Shown: positions 1 to 8,384 of the stretch, piece after piece
How positions within the stretch are numbered: the first letter of the stretch is position 1
How the letters are laid out: every line of letters starts with the position of its first letter
Assembly: GCA_026936105.1 (NCBI GenBank)
Contig: JAIXKI010000003.1
Span: 76,688 to 140,687, forward strand
DNA length: 64,000 nucleotides
Direction: 5' to 3'
DNA from: Chitinophagales bacterium
GTDB lineage: Bacteria > Bacteroidota > Bacteroidia > Chitinophagales > Chitinophagaceae
Made by a program: the position numbers and the translations under genes
The notes under the pieces: generated by a model
Seen by the model: only the letters and a program-made list of their open reading frames with translations
The model's database searches: none
Told to the model about the DNA's origin: nothing

Positions 1-948
1 GTGAATTTTATATTCATCGGGAATAGGAAATGCAGGTAGCAGGATGTCTCTTGTCAGGTTCAGGAGATCAATTTTGGAAACCACTTCATTTGTATTATCA
101 ATGGCTTCCGGCAGATCACTGAAATTAGCTGTCATCTCCCCGGTGGTCTTGAAGTAAAACTGATCATTCGGGAATGCAAATCTTTTATCTTTTACATACA
201 CATCATCATCCGTGAATTCACGAATGGCGGGAGTAGCTAATTTTTCCCCGGTGTTGATACAAAGTAAAATGTCATGTGCGGTGAAATCGCTTTGATCCAC
301 ATAGTGTGAATCATTGCTAGCGATCATCTTCACCCGGTACTTTCTTGCCAGCTTTATTAATACTTCATTTACTTTATTCTGTTCTGCAAGCCCGTGCCGT
401 TGCAGTTCCACATAGTAATCATCCTGGAAAACATTGAGCCACCATTTGAATTCATTTTCTCCTTCCTCTTCACCCTTTTTCAAAATAGCCTGAGGCACAC
501 TGGCGCCGAGGCAGCAGGTCGTTGCGATCAATCCTTCATGATAGCGAAGGATCAGTTCTTTATCAATGCGGGGGTACTTGCTGTACAAGCCTTCTATATA
601 TCCAAGCGATGTCAGCTTCACCAGGTTGCGGTAACCGGTTTCATTTTTTGCCAGTAATATCTGATGATGTCTCGGGTCTTTCTGTTCTTTGGTAAATGAT
701 TTTACATGACGGTTATGTGTGATATAAAACTCGCAGCCTACAACGGGTTTCACTTTCAGGTTACCACTTTCATCTTTATGTCTATAAGCTTCGGCAACAA
801 AGTTGAAAACACCGAACATGTTGCCGTGATCGCTGATGGCAATGGCAGGCATACCATCTTTGATCGCTTTCTGATAGAGGCCTTTGATGGATGCCGCTCC
901 ATCTAAAAGTGAGTACTGTGTGTGAACATGTAAATGGGAAAATTTCAT
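1..948 (-). CDS. dnaE: DNA polymerase III subunit alpha, N-terminal part (runs off left edge)
   Basis: This is the N-terminal 316 codons of the replicative DNA polymerase catalytic subunit, read from an ATG at 948 without a stop to base 1. It is the PHP domain plus the start of the palm-side region. Residues 1-17 contain the PHP metal-binding HLHVHTQYSLLDG motif, followed by SDHGNMFGVFNF (about 39-50) and NDSHYVDQ further on, all typical of DnaE. The start is fixed by the conserved MKFSHLHVHT opening. The rest of the gene (a normal DnaE has about 1100-1200 residues or more) lies outside the window. It is divergent from the NlpC/P60 gene. Family assignment is very secure; the PHP metal ligands appear intact, so residual phosphoesterase activity is possible. 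Confidence 0.97.
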   Translation of the reverse strand, partial: MKFSHLHVHTQYSLLDGAASIKGLYQKAIKDGMPAIAISDHGNMFGVFNFVAEAYRHKDESGNLKVKPVVGCEFYITHNRHVKSFTKEQKDPRHHQILLAKNETGYRNLVKLTSLGYIEGLYSKYPRIDKELILRYHEGLIATTCCLGASVPQAILKKGEEEGENEFKWWLNVFQDDYYVELQRHGLAEQNKVNEVLIKLARKYRVKMIASNDSHYVDQSDFTAHDILLCINTGEKLATPAIREFTDDDVYVKDKRFAFPNDQFYFKTTGEMTANFSDLPEAIDNTNEVVSKIDLLNLTRDILLPAFPIPDEYKIH

Positions 949-1026
949 ACCACTCAGGATCTAATTCATTCGTTTAAAAGACGATAAAAGAATTAACAAA
1001 TTACAACTTCAAATTTCGTTGAAATA

Positions 1027-1060
1027 TTGATAGGATTCCGGAAAAATAAATTTAGTTTTG
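1027..1060 (+). promoter_or_regulatory. Bacteroidota-type promoter for the NlpC/P60 gene
   Basis: A TTG (1027-1029) lies 23 bases upstream of a perfect -7 box TAGTTTTG (1053-1060), matching the Bacteroidota TTG / TAnnTTTG arrangement. It would start transcription near 1066, giving a leader of about 45 bases before the ATG at 1110. Confidence 0.5.
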
Positions 1061-1109
1061 CACGTTCCTTAACGATACTGCTTCGTGATCCACCTAAAAA
1101 AAGACCCTT

Positions 1110-1841
1110 ATGGTAAAGAGAATTCTTCCCGCCATATCGCTTGTCCTGTTTCTAGGTAGCTGCAGCGCCTTAAAGCAAATTGATGTTTCAAGTGATAAAC
1201 CCGTTACGCCGGTTGCGGCTTATGCTTCCGCAAAGGATCGTGCTGTATTGAGCGATGAACATGTGAAATTCCTGAATAATATTTCATCGGAGCCGGCCAG
1301 GCCGGAAATGCCGGTGTCTTCTACAAAGCGTGCTAAAGGGCCGAACAGGGAAGTTCCGGCAAATGAATTCATAAGTTCATCTTCTGAGAAAAATGTTTCT
1401 GCATCATCAGCATTGCAAATAAAATATGCCGGCATGATGAACATAGATCCGGCGAAGATCAAAAACCTGGACCTGTACGGATTTATTGATGACTGGTATG
1501 GCACACCGTATAAATTAGGCGGTTCTACCAAGAAAGGTATTGACTGCTCGGCTTTCGTCCAGTTTCTTTTTGCATCTGTTTACGGAATTACATTGCCCCG
1601 CACTTCAAAGTATCAATATACTTCCACGAAAAGAATTTCAACTACACAATTGAAAGAAGGAGATCTTCTTTTCTTTCACACCCGCCGGAATTTCAAGGGA
1701 GTGACGCATGTGGGAGTATATCTTCAGAATAATAAGTTTGTGCAGGCCTCCAGCTCCGGAGGTGTTACCATCAGTGATATGTACGATCCTTATTATGTAA
1801 AACACCTGGTGGGTGCAGGCCGTGCCGTCGCTGATAACTGA
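1110..1841 (+). CDS. NlpC/P60 (C40) family peptidoglycan hydrolase, lipoprotein
   Basis: This 243-residue lipoprotein is predicted to cleave peptidoglycan stem peptides in the periplasm. Residues 1-18 form a lipoprotein signal ending LFLGSC, with lipidation at Cys18. A low-complexity linker follows (about 25-105). The NlpC/P60 domain occupies about 122-240: catalytic Cys146 in GIDCSAFVQFLF and His200 in THVGVYL. The third polar residue, often His, seems to be Gln212 in FVQASSSGGV, which is tolerated in some members. It converges with the flippase gene with only 9 bases between them. It resembles Spr/MepS-type enzymes; substrate bond not determinable. Confidence 0.92.
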   Translation: MVKRILPAISLVLFLGSCSALKQIDVSSDKPVTPVAAYASAKDRAVLSDEHVKFLNNISSEPARPEMPVSSTKRAKGPNREVPANEFISSSSEKNVSASSALQIKYAGMMNIDPAKIKNLDLYGFIDDWYGTPYKLGGSTKKGIDCSAFVQFLFASVYGITLPRTSKYQYTSTKRISTTQLKEGDLLFFHTRRNFKGVTHVGVYLQNNKFVQASSSGGVTISDMYDPYYVKHLVGAGRAVADN

Positions 1842-1850
1842 CCTTTCAAT

Positions 1851-3347
1851 TTATTTTATTCCCATTCTTTTCCTGACAGTTTCCCATACAGGCTTTATAT
1901 CCGGCGAGAGATTGAAGTAAATCACTCCGCCAGCATAAATGATTATGAAAAGCAAGCTCCGCAGCACCATCGCCATGAACCCATGCATGTTGTGAAATGC
2001 AAAATAACAAACTCCGAAACCTGCGAGTGCCAGCAGGAGTGTGTAGATACTGGGCAAAGTGAATGGGAATAATTTGAATTTTATCCAAAGGAAGGCAATA
2101 CGGATCAGGTTGTAAATGCTTATGGAGATGATATTGGCAAATGCGGGTCCGATAATCCCATATTCTTTTGTCAGGATATAAGTAAGCGGAAGCATCAGAC
2201 TCAGTAAGATCAATCCGCTTACCAGTTCAAACCTCCAGTAAGTGGAAGTGGTAATCAGTTGGGCATTCACTCCGGTGCCCATGTCAATGATCCGTGCAAG
2301 GCCCAGGAGAAACAACACATCAATGGCTTCGAGATATTCAGGTTTCAGATTAAATGTGGTTACACCATCAGCAAAGTTCATCCAGATCAGTACAAAGATG
2401 CCGCAGGAAAAAATTAGCAGATTCAGGGAGGAACGCTGATAGATCCTTTGCAGCAACGGAATGTTTTTATCTTTCCACCCTTTGGATAAATGAGCTATGG
2501 ATGCAGCTATCACTCCTCTTTGTGGTGCCTGTACCACGCTGCTTATCACGGTCGCCAGCGTATAGATGCCGGCTTTGTCCAGCCCTTTTAATGAAGCGAT
2601 TACGAAAGTGTCGAATACCTGTGACAGGGTAAATATGAAAGTGCCCGAATAAACATAAAGACATAAAGCCAGTATCTTTTTAAAAAACCTTCGTGTGACT
2701 TTACTTACGTTGAAACTAAAATGGATTTTTTTGGTGGCAACCAGGTAAATAAAAAGGATGATGGCAATGCCCGGATAAGTGAAGGCGAAAAATTTTATGA
2801 ACAAGGAAAAATCTCCGATAATGCCTGTCACAAACAAAACGATGAAAATGGTTGTGAAAAGCCGCCATTGCACTTCCCTGAGAAAATTGGTGAGTACCGA
2901 TTTATGAAGATTCCATGCATAAGCTTCCAGAACGGTATAGATGGTAAGTCCGAAACCCATGGGGAACAGCCAGTAATAATAGGTCACCAGCATCTGGGAA
3001 TTCCCGCCGAATTTTCTGACCACAAGATGTTTTAAGGCAATTCCCGCTATCAACACCAATATGAATCCGATCACACTGATGAGCAGCGCCCAGGTGATCA
3101 TGTCATTTTTCTTTGGAGGCAGGTTGTCATTGTAGTATGGGTAGAATTTAAAAATAAAAGAAGGCATAGCCATGCCGGCAAGCGCTGACATCATGATGGA
3201 AATGGCGATAAATATACCTGTCAGCCCGTATTGTTCTTCAGTGAAAAGCCCTTGTTTGGTAAACAGATAAGTATTTAAAAGTCCGATGGCAAAACCGAAA
3301 TAGATCACTAATGAGGAAATAATGCTTTGCCTTCGGATGTCGCTCAT
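1851..3347 (-). CDS. Polysaccharide biosynthesis flippase-like membrane protein
   Basis: This 498-residue integral membrane protein has about 12-14 hydrophobic segments spread through its length, with the pattern of the MOP superfamily (Wzx/RfbX-type O-antigen and lipopolysaccharide flippases). The first helix pair (about 10-60) carries the characteristic TEEQYGLTGIF segment, where family members have a short loop before helix 2. Such proteins move lipid-linked sugars across the inner membrane. No glycosyltransferases flank it, so its glycan cannot be inferred. The start is supported by the MSDIRRQSI opening before the first membrane segment. It could also be a less specialised oligosaccharide transporter. 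Confidence 0.85.
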   Translation of the reverse strand: MSDIRRQSIISSLVIYFGFAIGLLNTYLFTKQGLFTEEQYGLTGIFIAISIMMSALAGMAMPSFIFKFYPYYNDNLPPKKNDMITWALLISVIGFILVLIAGIALKHLVVRKFGGNSQMLVTYYYWLFPMGFGLTIYTVLEAYAWNLHKSVLTNFLREVQWRLFTTIFIVLFVTGIIGDFSLFIKFFAFTYPGIAIILFIYLVATKKIHFSFNVSKVTRRFFKKILALCLYVYSGTFIFTLSQVFDTFVIASLKGLDKAGIYTLATVISSVVQAPQRGVIAASIAHLSKGWKDKNIPLLQRIYQRSSLNLLIFSCGIFVLIWMNFADGVTTFNLKPEYLEAIDVLFLLGLARIIDMGTGVNAQLITTSTYWRFELVSGLILLSLMLPLTYILTKEYGIIGPAFANIISISIYNLIRIAFLWIKFKLFPFTLPSIYTLLLALAGFGVCYFAFHNMHGFMAMVLRSLLFIIIYAGGVIYFNLSPDIKPVWETVRKRMGIK

Positions 3348-3401
3348 GAAGTAAAGATAATGAATAGTGAATGGCTAACAGACAAGGTTCAGGAGTGAAG
3401 G

Positions 3402-5087
3402 CTAGTCCACTTTCTTTACGGTGATGTAAAAGTTTTTATCTATCTGCAAGCCGTCTTTAATAGCATCCGATACGTTCATCTCTTTCCATTCCGTTGCCGG
3501 GTACAACCAAACGGACGGATCATTGGCTAAACGCACCGGCATATTGAACCCCTCAACACAGTTTGTCCAGCGATAGGAAAGCTTATTGTCGCTGATCCGG
3601 TACTCCAGCACAGGGATCTTTGTCGTTCTTAAATACTGGTCAAATATTTTAGAAAGATCTTTCCCTGATTCTTTACTGAAATAGTTTTCGATATCTTTTG
3701 AATTGACGGTTTTGTGATAGAAAGTTTTAGTCAAACCTCTCAGTATTTTACGGAATAAATCATCATTGTTGATCACCTGCCTGATCGTATGGATCATGTT
3801 GTTTCCTTTGTTATACATATCACTGCTGCCTTCCTTGTTCACACCATAAGGCCCGATGATCGGACTGTCATTCCGTATCGTTCTGCGCAAGCCCTGTGTA
3901 TATTCATCGGCTGCTTTTTTCCCGTCCTGGCATTCTACAAAAAGTGTTTCGGTGTAGTCGGTAATGCCTTCATGCACCCACATGTCTGCCACATCGTTGG
4001 TAGTGATATTATTCCCGAACCATTCATGGCCGCTTTCATGTATGATGATGTAATCCCATTTCAGCCCCCATCCGGTTCCCGACAGGTCTCTTCCGAGATA
4101 GCCGTTCATATAATGATTACCGTAGGCAACTGCACTCTGATGCTCCATGCCCAGATGAGAAGTCTCCACTAATTTATAACTGTCTTCATAAAAAGGATAG
4201 GGCCCAAGCCAGTATTCAAAACAATGAAGCATGGGTTTTACATTAAGGCCAAATTGTTTTTTTGCTTTTGCCAGATTATAATCCAATACCCAGTAGCTGA
4301 GATCCAATACTCCTTTTTCGCCCATCATGGTATCGGTAAAGTTTACATATTTTCCGATGTAGGGAATGATATCATAATTGTTGATCGGGTTCACTACATT
4401 CCATATCCATGTAGTAGTACCGTTTTTATTATCCGTTTTGTCTTTCAGTCTTCCATTGCCCACTGCCACTAAAGTATCTGGAGCAATGATCCGAAGTGTA
4501 GCGCCATTATCCGGCTCATCACTCTGATGATCTTTGCATGGATACCATACACTGGCGCCGAGCCCCTGGCATGCCACCGTCATCCAGGGCCTGTTTAAGC
4601 TGTCTTTGGTAAAGATCCAACCGCCATCCCATGGAGGATTCCTTGCAATTCTTGGATTACCATGATATACTACGCCGATCGTATGGACTGAGTTCAGTTC
4701 TGTTTTAGGCAAAGGAACATGCCAAACATTTCCTTCATTGTAATATGGCTTTGGCGGATAATTGATATATAGTTTACCATCGTAATACAAAGTATCAATG
4801 GTCAGGGGCTGCTGAAGGTCTATCTGCATATAATCCGAATGATCTTTCTGAACCACTTTATATTCTATGATCACTTTTCCTTTAATGGACTTCTCATTAT
4901 AGTTGGGATCAATCGTAATGTCGTAATGCAAAACGTCCCACCACGATCTTTCGGGGCCTATAGTGCCGCGGAGCGTATCCTGGTGAGTGAACTTAGTTTT
5001 GTTGTTCAGCAACTGTGCACGGGAAAAATTATTGAGGCACAATAAAAAAAATGATCCGCAAATAACGTGGAGGATGTATTTTGCCAT
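3402..5087 (-). CDS. M1 family metallopeptidase, short form
   Basis: A secreted or periplasmic zinc aminopeptidase-like protein of 561 residues. Residues 1-24 are a signal peptide (MAKYILHVICGSFFLLCLNN). The zinc site is complete: HESGH at 350-354 followed after exactly 18 residues by Glu373 in WVHEG. The exopeptidase loop is GMEH (313-316) rather than the classic GxMEN, so exopeptidase specificity is uncertain. Tyr and Arg residues downstream of the zinc site are present. The protein stops soon after the catalytic domain and has no long helical C-terminal domain, as in the shorter Bacteroidota M1 proteins. It is divergent from a peptide-binding lipoprotein at 5130, which suggests, without proving, a shared role in peptide use. 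Confidence 0.92.
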   Translation of the reverse strand: MAKYILHVICGSFFLLCLNNFSRAQLLNNKTKFTHQDTLRGTIGPERSWWDVLHYDITIDPNYNEKSIKGKVIIEYKVVQKDHSDYMQIDLQQPLTIDTLYYDGKLYINYPPKPYYNEGNVWHVPLPKTELNSVHTIGVVYHGNPRIARNPPWDGGWIFTKDSLNRPWMTVACQGLGASVWYPCKDHQSDEPDNGATLRIIAPDTLVAVGNGRLKDKTDNKNGTTTWIWNVVNPINNYDIIPYIGKYVNFTDTMMGEKGVLDLSYWVLDYNLAKAKKQFGLNVKPMLHCFEYWLGPYPFYEDSYKLVETSHLGMEHQSAVAYGNHYMNGYLGRDLSGTGWGLKWDYIIIHESGHEWFGNNITTNDVADMWVHEGITDYTETLFVECQDGKKAADEYTQGLRRTIRNDSPIIGPYGVNKEGSSDMYNKGNNMIHTIRQVINNDDLFRKILRGLTKTFYHKTVNSKDIENYFSKESGKDLSKIFDQYLRTTKIPVLEYRISDNKLSYRWTNCVEGFNMPVRLANDPSVWLYPATEWKEMNVSDAIKDGLQIDKNFYITVKKVD

Positions 5088-5129
5088 AATCTTGTTTGAA
5101 GATGTAAATTTAATCGTTCAATATCAATT

Positions 5130-6758
5130 ATGATCGTTAAAAGGAAATATTGGTTGCTCATCACTGCTTGCATACTGATGATATCCTGTTATAATAAGAA
5201 CAAGGAAGAGCGGAATGTTTTTCATTACAATGAGACCACCGGTATTGCATCTCTGGACCCTGCATTTGCAAAGAATCAATCCATCATGTGGGCAGTACAC
5301 CAATTGTACAACACATTGGTGGAAGTGGATCAGAATTTGAATATCGTTCCTTCCCTGGCCAAAAGCTGGGATGTGTCGGAGGACAGGCTAACCTGGACCT
5401 TTCATTTGCGTGATGATGTTTTTTTTCATGACGACCCGGTTTTCGCCGGAGGCAAAGGCAGAAAGATGACTGCCTCGGATGTGGTGTACAGTCTTTTGCG
5501 GATCATAGATAAGGAAACGGCAAGTCCCGGCGCCTGGATCTTCAATCGGAAAGTGGACAGCCTTCATCCTTTTACTGCCGTTGATGATACCACTTTTCAG
5601 ATAAGACTGATCCAGCCTTTCAAGCCTATGCTGGGAATACTATCCATGCAATACTGTTCTGTGGTTGCAAAAGAAGCGGTGGATCAATATGGGAATAATT
5701 TCCGGAGCCATCCTGTAGGCACCGGCCCTTTTCAGATAGTGGCCTGGGAAGAGGGGCAGGCTCTGGTGTTGAAAAAAAATGATCATTACTTTGAAAAAGA
5801 CAGTACAGGCAAACGGCTTCCTTATCTCGATGGAGTTAAAATCTCATTTTACGACAGCAAAGCCACCGAATTTTTATTGTTCCGTGAAAAACAATTGGAA
5901 TTCATCAATGACATTGAAGCTTCGTTTAAAGATGAAGTGCTGACCAAGATGGGATCATTGAGAAAAGAGTGGGAGGGGAAGATCATATTACAGACACATC
6001 CTTATCTGACCATAGAATATTTCGGCATCCTGGTGGATACGGCCAATGATCTGGTAAAAAATTCCCCGATGCGTTTCAAAGCGGTTCGCCAGGCCATCAA
6101 TTACGGGTTTGACCGGAGAAAAATGATCCTTTACCTGAGAAATTCATTAGGTACTCCTGCTGAATCGGGATTCGTTCCTCTGGGTCTTCCTTCTTTTGAT
6201 TCTACCCTGGTCAAAGGATATACTTACGATCCGTCCATGAGTAAAAAATTGTTGGCAGAAGCTGGCTATCCCGACGGGAAAGGATTACCTGTGGTAAAAC
6301 TATTGACCATACCAATCTATTCCGATATGGCAGATTTTGTTGCCAAACAATTAAGTGAGATCGGAATTCCCATTCAGGTGGAGGTGATACAAAAATCATT
6401 GTTGCTGGACCTGACCGCCACTTCCAGAGCCTTGTTCTTTCGCGGAAGCTGGATAGCAGATTATCCGGATGCTGAAAATTTCCTGTCGGTTTTCTATTCA
6501 AAGAACCCGGCTCCTCCCAATTACACCCGGTATAATAATCCTAAGTTCGATAAGTTGTTTGAAGCAGCGCTGAAAGAAAACAATGATTCCTTGCGGTATG
6601 AATTGTACAGAGAAGCCGATCAGTTGATGATCCGTGATGCGCCGGTGGTTCCCTTGTGGTATGATGAAGTGGTGCATTTCGTGCAACCTTATGTAAAAGG
6701 ATTTGATGCCAATGCTTTGAACCTGCTGGAACTGAGAAGAACAAAACTGGAGAAATAA
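5130..6758 (+). CDS. ABC transporter substrate-binding lipoprotein (SBP_bac_5, peptide/oligopeptide type)
   Basis: This 542-residue protein is a class C solute-binding protein. The N-terminus is a lipoprotein signal with lipobox ILMISC, with Cys near residue 20. Family hallmarks are the SLDPAFAKNQSIMWAVHQLYN start, SLAKSWDVSEDRLTWTFHLR, HPVGTGPFQIVAWEEGQALV and RQAINYGFDRRKM. Such proteins bind di- or oligopeptides, or nickel or sugars in subgroups, for DppBCDF/OppBCDF-type importers. No permease or ATPase genes are next to it, so it is an orphan here. It is divergent from the M1 peptidase, 42 bases apart. Confidence 0.93.
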   Translation: MIVKRKYWLLITACILMISCYNKNKEERNVFHYNETTGIASLDPAFAKNQSIMWAVHQLYNTLVEVDQNLNIVPSLAKSWDVSEDRLTWTFHLRDDVFFHDDPVFAGGKGRKMTASDVVYSLLRIIDKETASPGAWIFNRKVDSLHPFTAVDDTTFQIRLIQPFKPMLGILSMQYCSVVAKEAVDQYGNNFRSHPVGTGPFQIVAWEEGQALVLKKNDHYFEKDSTGKRLPYLDGVKISFYDSKATEFLLFREKQLEFINDIEASFKDEVLTKMGSLRKEWEGKIILQTHPYLTIEYFGILVDTANDLVKNSPMRFKAVRQAINYGFDRRKMILYLRNSLGTPAESGFVPLGLPSFDSTLVKGYTYDPSMSKKLLAEAGYPDGKGLPVVKLLTIPIYSDMADFVAKQLSEIGIPIQVEVIQKSLLLDLTATSRALFFRGSWIADYPDAENFLSVFYSKNPAPPNYTRYNNPKFDKLFEAALKENNDSLRYELYREADQLMIRDAPVVPLWYDEVVHFVQPYVKGFDANALNLLELRRTKLEK

Positions 6759-6783
6759 AACTTGAGATTCTTGCTTATTTCGG

Positions 6784-7788
6784 TCATATCTTTTTACAAA
6801 TGGATCTGATGATCTTTTCTGCATGTTCCCTGGAATTTTCTATGAACAAACGATGGGTGTTTAGCCCCCCGCAAATCACCCCGGCGAGATAAAGGTCAGG
6901 GATATTGGTCTGATAAGTTGTTTCATCCACTTCAGGTTTCATCACCCCGTCAGCGGATAAGTGCACTCCCGTTTTTCTTAAAAAATCAAGATCGGGCTGA
7001 TAGCCCGTCATAGCGATCACCCAATCATTTTCCAGACTTATTATTCCTTCAGGAGTTTTTATCAGCACTTCTTTCTCTCTTATTTCTTCAAGGGCGGAGT
7101 TGAAATAAGCTTTGATGGATCCTTCGCTGATACGGTTCTCAATATCGGGTTTCACCCAGTATTTCACTCTTTCGCCAATAGAATTTCCTCTTACCACCAT
7201 AGTTACTTCAGCGCCTTTTCTCCATGTTTCCAAAGCAGCATCCACTGCGGAGTTGCTGGCGCCCACCACGATCACTTTCTGAAATGCATAGAAGTGCGGG
7301 TCTTTGAAATAGTGAGTCACTTTCGGCAGATCCTCTCCCGGCACATTCAGCAGGTAAGGAATATCATAGAACCCCGTTGCAATGATCAAAGAACTTGCCG
7401 TGTATTGATCTTTATCAGTAGTGACTATAAAATTTGTATCCGGGTGTTTTTCTCCTCCATTTTGTTTTTTGTCTTTTGAAATTTGTCTTTTTATTTCCAT
7501 CACTCTCTCAAACAAATGAAAGTTTAATTTTTCTGCCTGTGCCACTCTCCGGTAGTATTCCAGCGCTTCGGACTTTGAAGGCCTTGCATTTTTGGAAACA
7601 AAAGGGATACCACCTATTTCCAGCCTTTCCGAAGTAGAAAAGAAGGTCATATTCTCCGGATAGTGAAACAATGAATTCACCAGGCATCCCTTTTCAATTA
7701 TAAGATATTCAAAACCTGCTTTTTTTGCTTCTATGCCGCAGGCCATCCCGATAGGCCCTCCGCCGATAATGATAATTGGATAATGCAC
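6784..7788 (-). CDS. YpdA-like NAD(P)/FAD-dependent disulfide reductase
   Basis: This 334-residue flavoprotein resembles YpdA, the putative bacillithiol-disulfide reductase. The N-terminal FAD site is IIIIGGGPIGMACG (5-18), followed by LFHYPENMTFFSTSERLEIG, which is highly characteristic of the YpdA family. The NAD(P)H site is VIVVGASNSAVDAAL in the middle. A C-terminal TNIPDLYLAGVICGG matches the conserved FAD-contacting end. No CxxC redox pair like that of thioredoxin reductase is visible, as expected for YpdA. In Bacteroidota these genes often accompany bacillithiol-type thiol metabolism. It is divergent from a GNAT gene with promoter boxes on both strands in the 74-base gap. Confidence 0.9.
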   Translation of the reverse strand: MHYPIIIIGGGPIGMACGIEAKKAGFEYLIIEKGCLVNSLFHYPENMTFFSTSERLEIGGIPFVSKNARPSKSEALEYYRRVAQAEKLNFHLFERVMEIKRQISKDKKQNGGEKHPDTNFIVTTDKDQYTASSLIIATGFYDIPYLLNVPGEDLPKVTHYFKDPHFYAFQKVIVVGASNSAVDAALETWRKGAEVTMVVRGNSIGERVKYWVKPDIENRISEGSIKAYFNSALEEIREKEVLIKTPEGIISLENDWVIAMTGYQPDLDFLRKTGVHLSADGVMKPEVDETTYQTNIPDLYLAGVICGGLNTHRLFIENSREHAEKIIRSICKKI

Positions 7789-7803
7789 TTTTTGTAATTT
7801 TTA

Positions 7804-7811
7804 CAAATGTA
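7804..7811 (-). promoter_or_regulatory. -7 box of the YpdA-like gene
   Basis: On the minus strand TACATTTG matches TAnnTTTG and lies 15 bases upstream of the ATG at 7788, so the mRNA leader would be about 10 bases. The -33 element is not clear. Confidence 0.4.
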
Positions 7812-7850
7812 AAACCGGATAAGCCTAAAAATGTTTGGATGATTTATTGG

Positions 7851-7858
7851 TAAATTTG
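7851..7858 (+). promoter_or_regulatory. -7 box of the GNAT gene, implying a leaderless mRNA
   Basis: TAAATTTG matches TAnnTTTG and ends only four bases before the ATG at 7863. The expected transcription start coincides with the start codon, so the transcript would be leaderless or nearly so. No convincing TTG is seen at the usual distance. Confidence 0.45.
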
Positions 7859-7862
7859 ATAC

Positions 7863-8384
7863 ATGTCAGTGTTCAGGATCAGGGAAGCCGGTGTGGAGGA
7901 TGCGGAACTCATTGCAGACATGAGCCGCCGGACTTTTTTCGATACTTACTCACCTTATAATGAAGCAGAGGATATGGAGTTGTTCATGAATGAAATGTTC
8001 ACGAAAAAGAATTTGATGGAAGAGGTGGGGGCTAAGAATAATATTTTTTTACTGGCTTATGTGGATGAGCGGCCTGCTGGCTATGTGCGGATGAGGGAGT
8101 TTAACAATCCGCCGGGACTGGAAAAATTTCCTGTGATGGAAATAGCGAGGATCTATGTAGAGAAAGAATTCATCGGCAAAGGTGTAGGACCTGCTTTGAT
8201 GCGCCGTTGTATTGCTATATCCATAGACCTGAAAAAAGAATTGATATGGCTGGGTGTATGGAAAAAGAATTTCCGTGCCTTGTCCTTTTATGAAAAATGG
8301 GGTTTTGAAAAGTTCAGTGAAACAGTTTTCATTCTGGGTAGCAGTGTACAGTCGGACTGGCTTATGAGGAAAAAATTAAAGTAA
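7863..8384 (+). CDS. GNAT family N-acetyltransferase
   Basis: This 173-residue cytosolic enzyme has the GNAT fold that transfers acetyl groups from acetyl-CoA to an amine. The central strand MEIARIYVEKEFIGKGVGPALM (about 99-120) contains the acetyl-CoA pyrophosphate-binding R/QxxGxG/A-type loop as GKGVGP, preceded by the conserved IARIYV strand. WLGVWKKNFRALSFYEKWGFEKF (about 127-149) is the typical C-terminal motif. The acceptor cannot be predicted; it is of the type often annotated as a PaiA- or RimI-like acetyltransferase. Its stop abuts the T9SS protein gene end to end, with no gap. Confidence 0.92.
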   Translation: MSVFRIREAGVEDAELIADMSRRTFFDTYSPYNEAEDMELFMNEMFTKKNLMEEVGAKNNIFLLAYVDERPAGYVRMREFNNPPGLEKFPVMEIARIYVEKEFIGKGVGPALMRRCIAISIDLKKELIWLGVWKKNFRALSFYEKWGFEKFSETVFILGSSVQSDWLMRKKLK

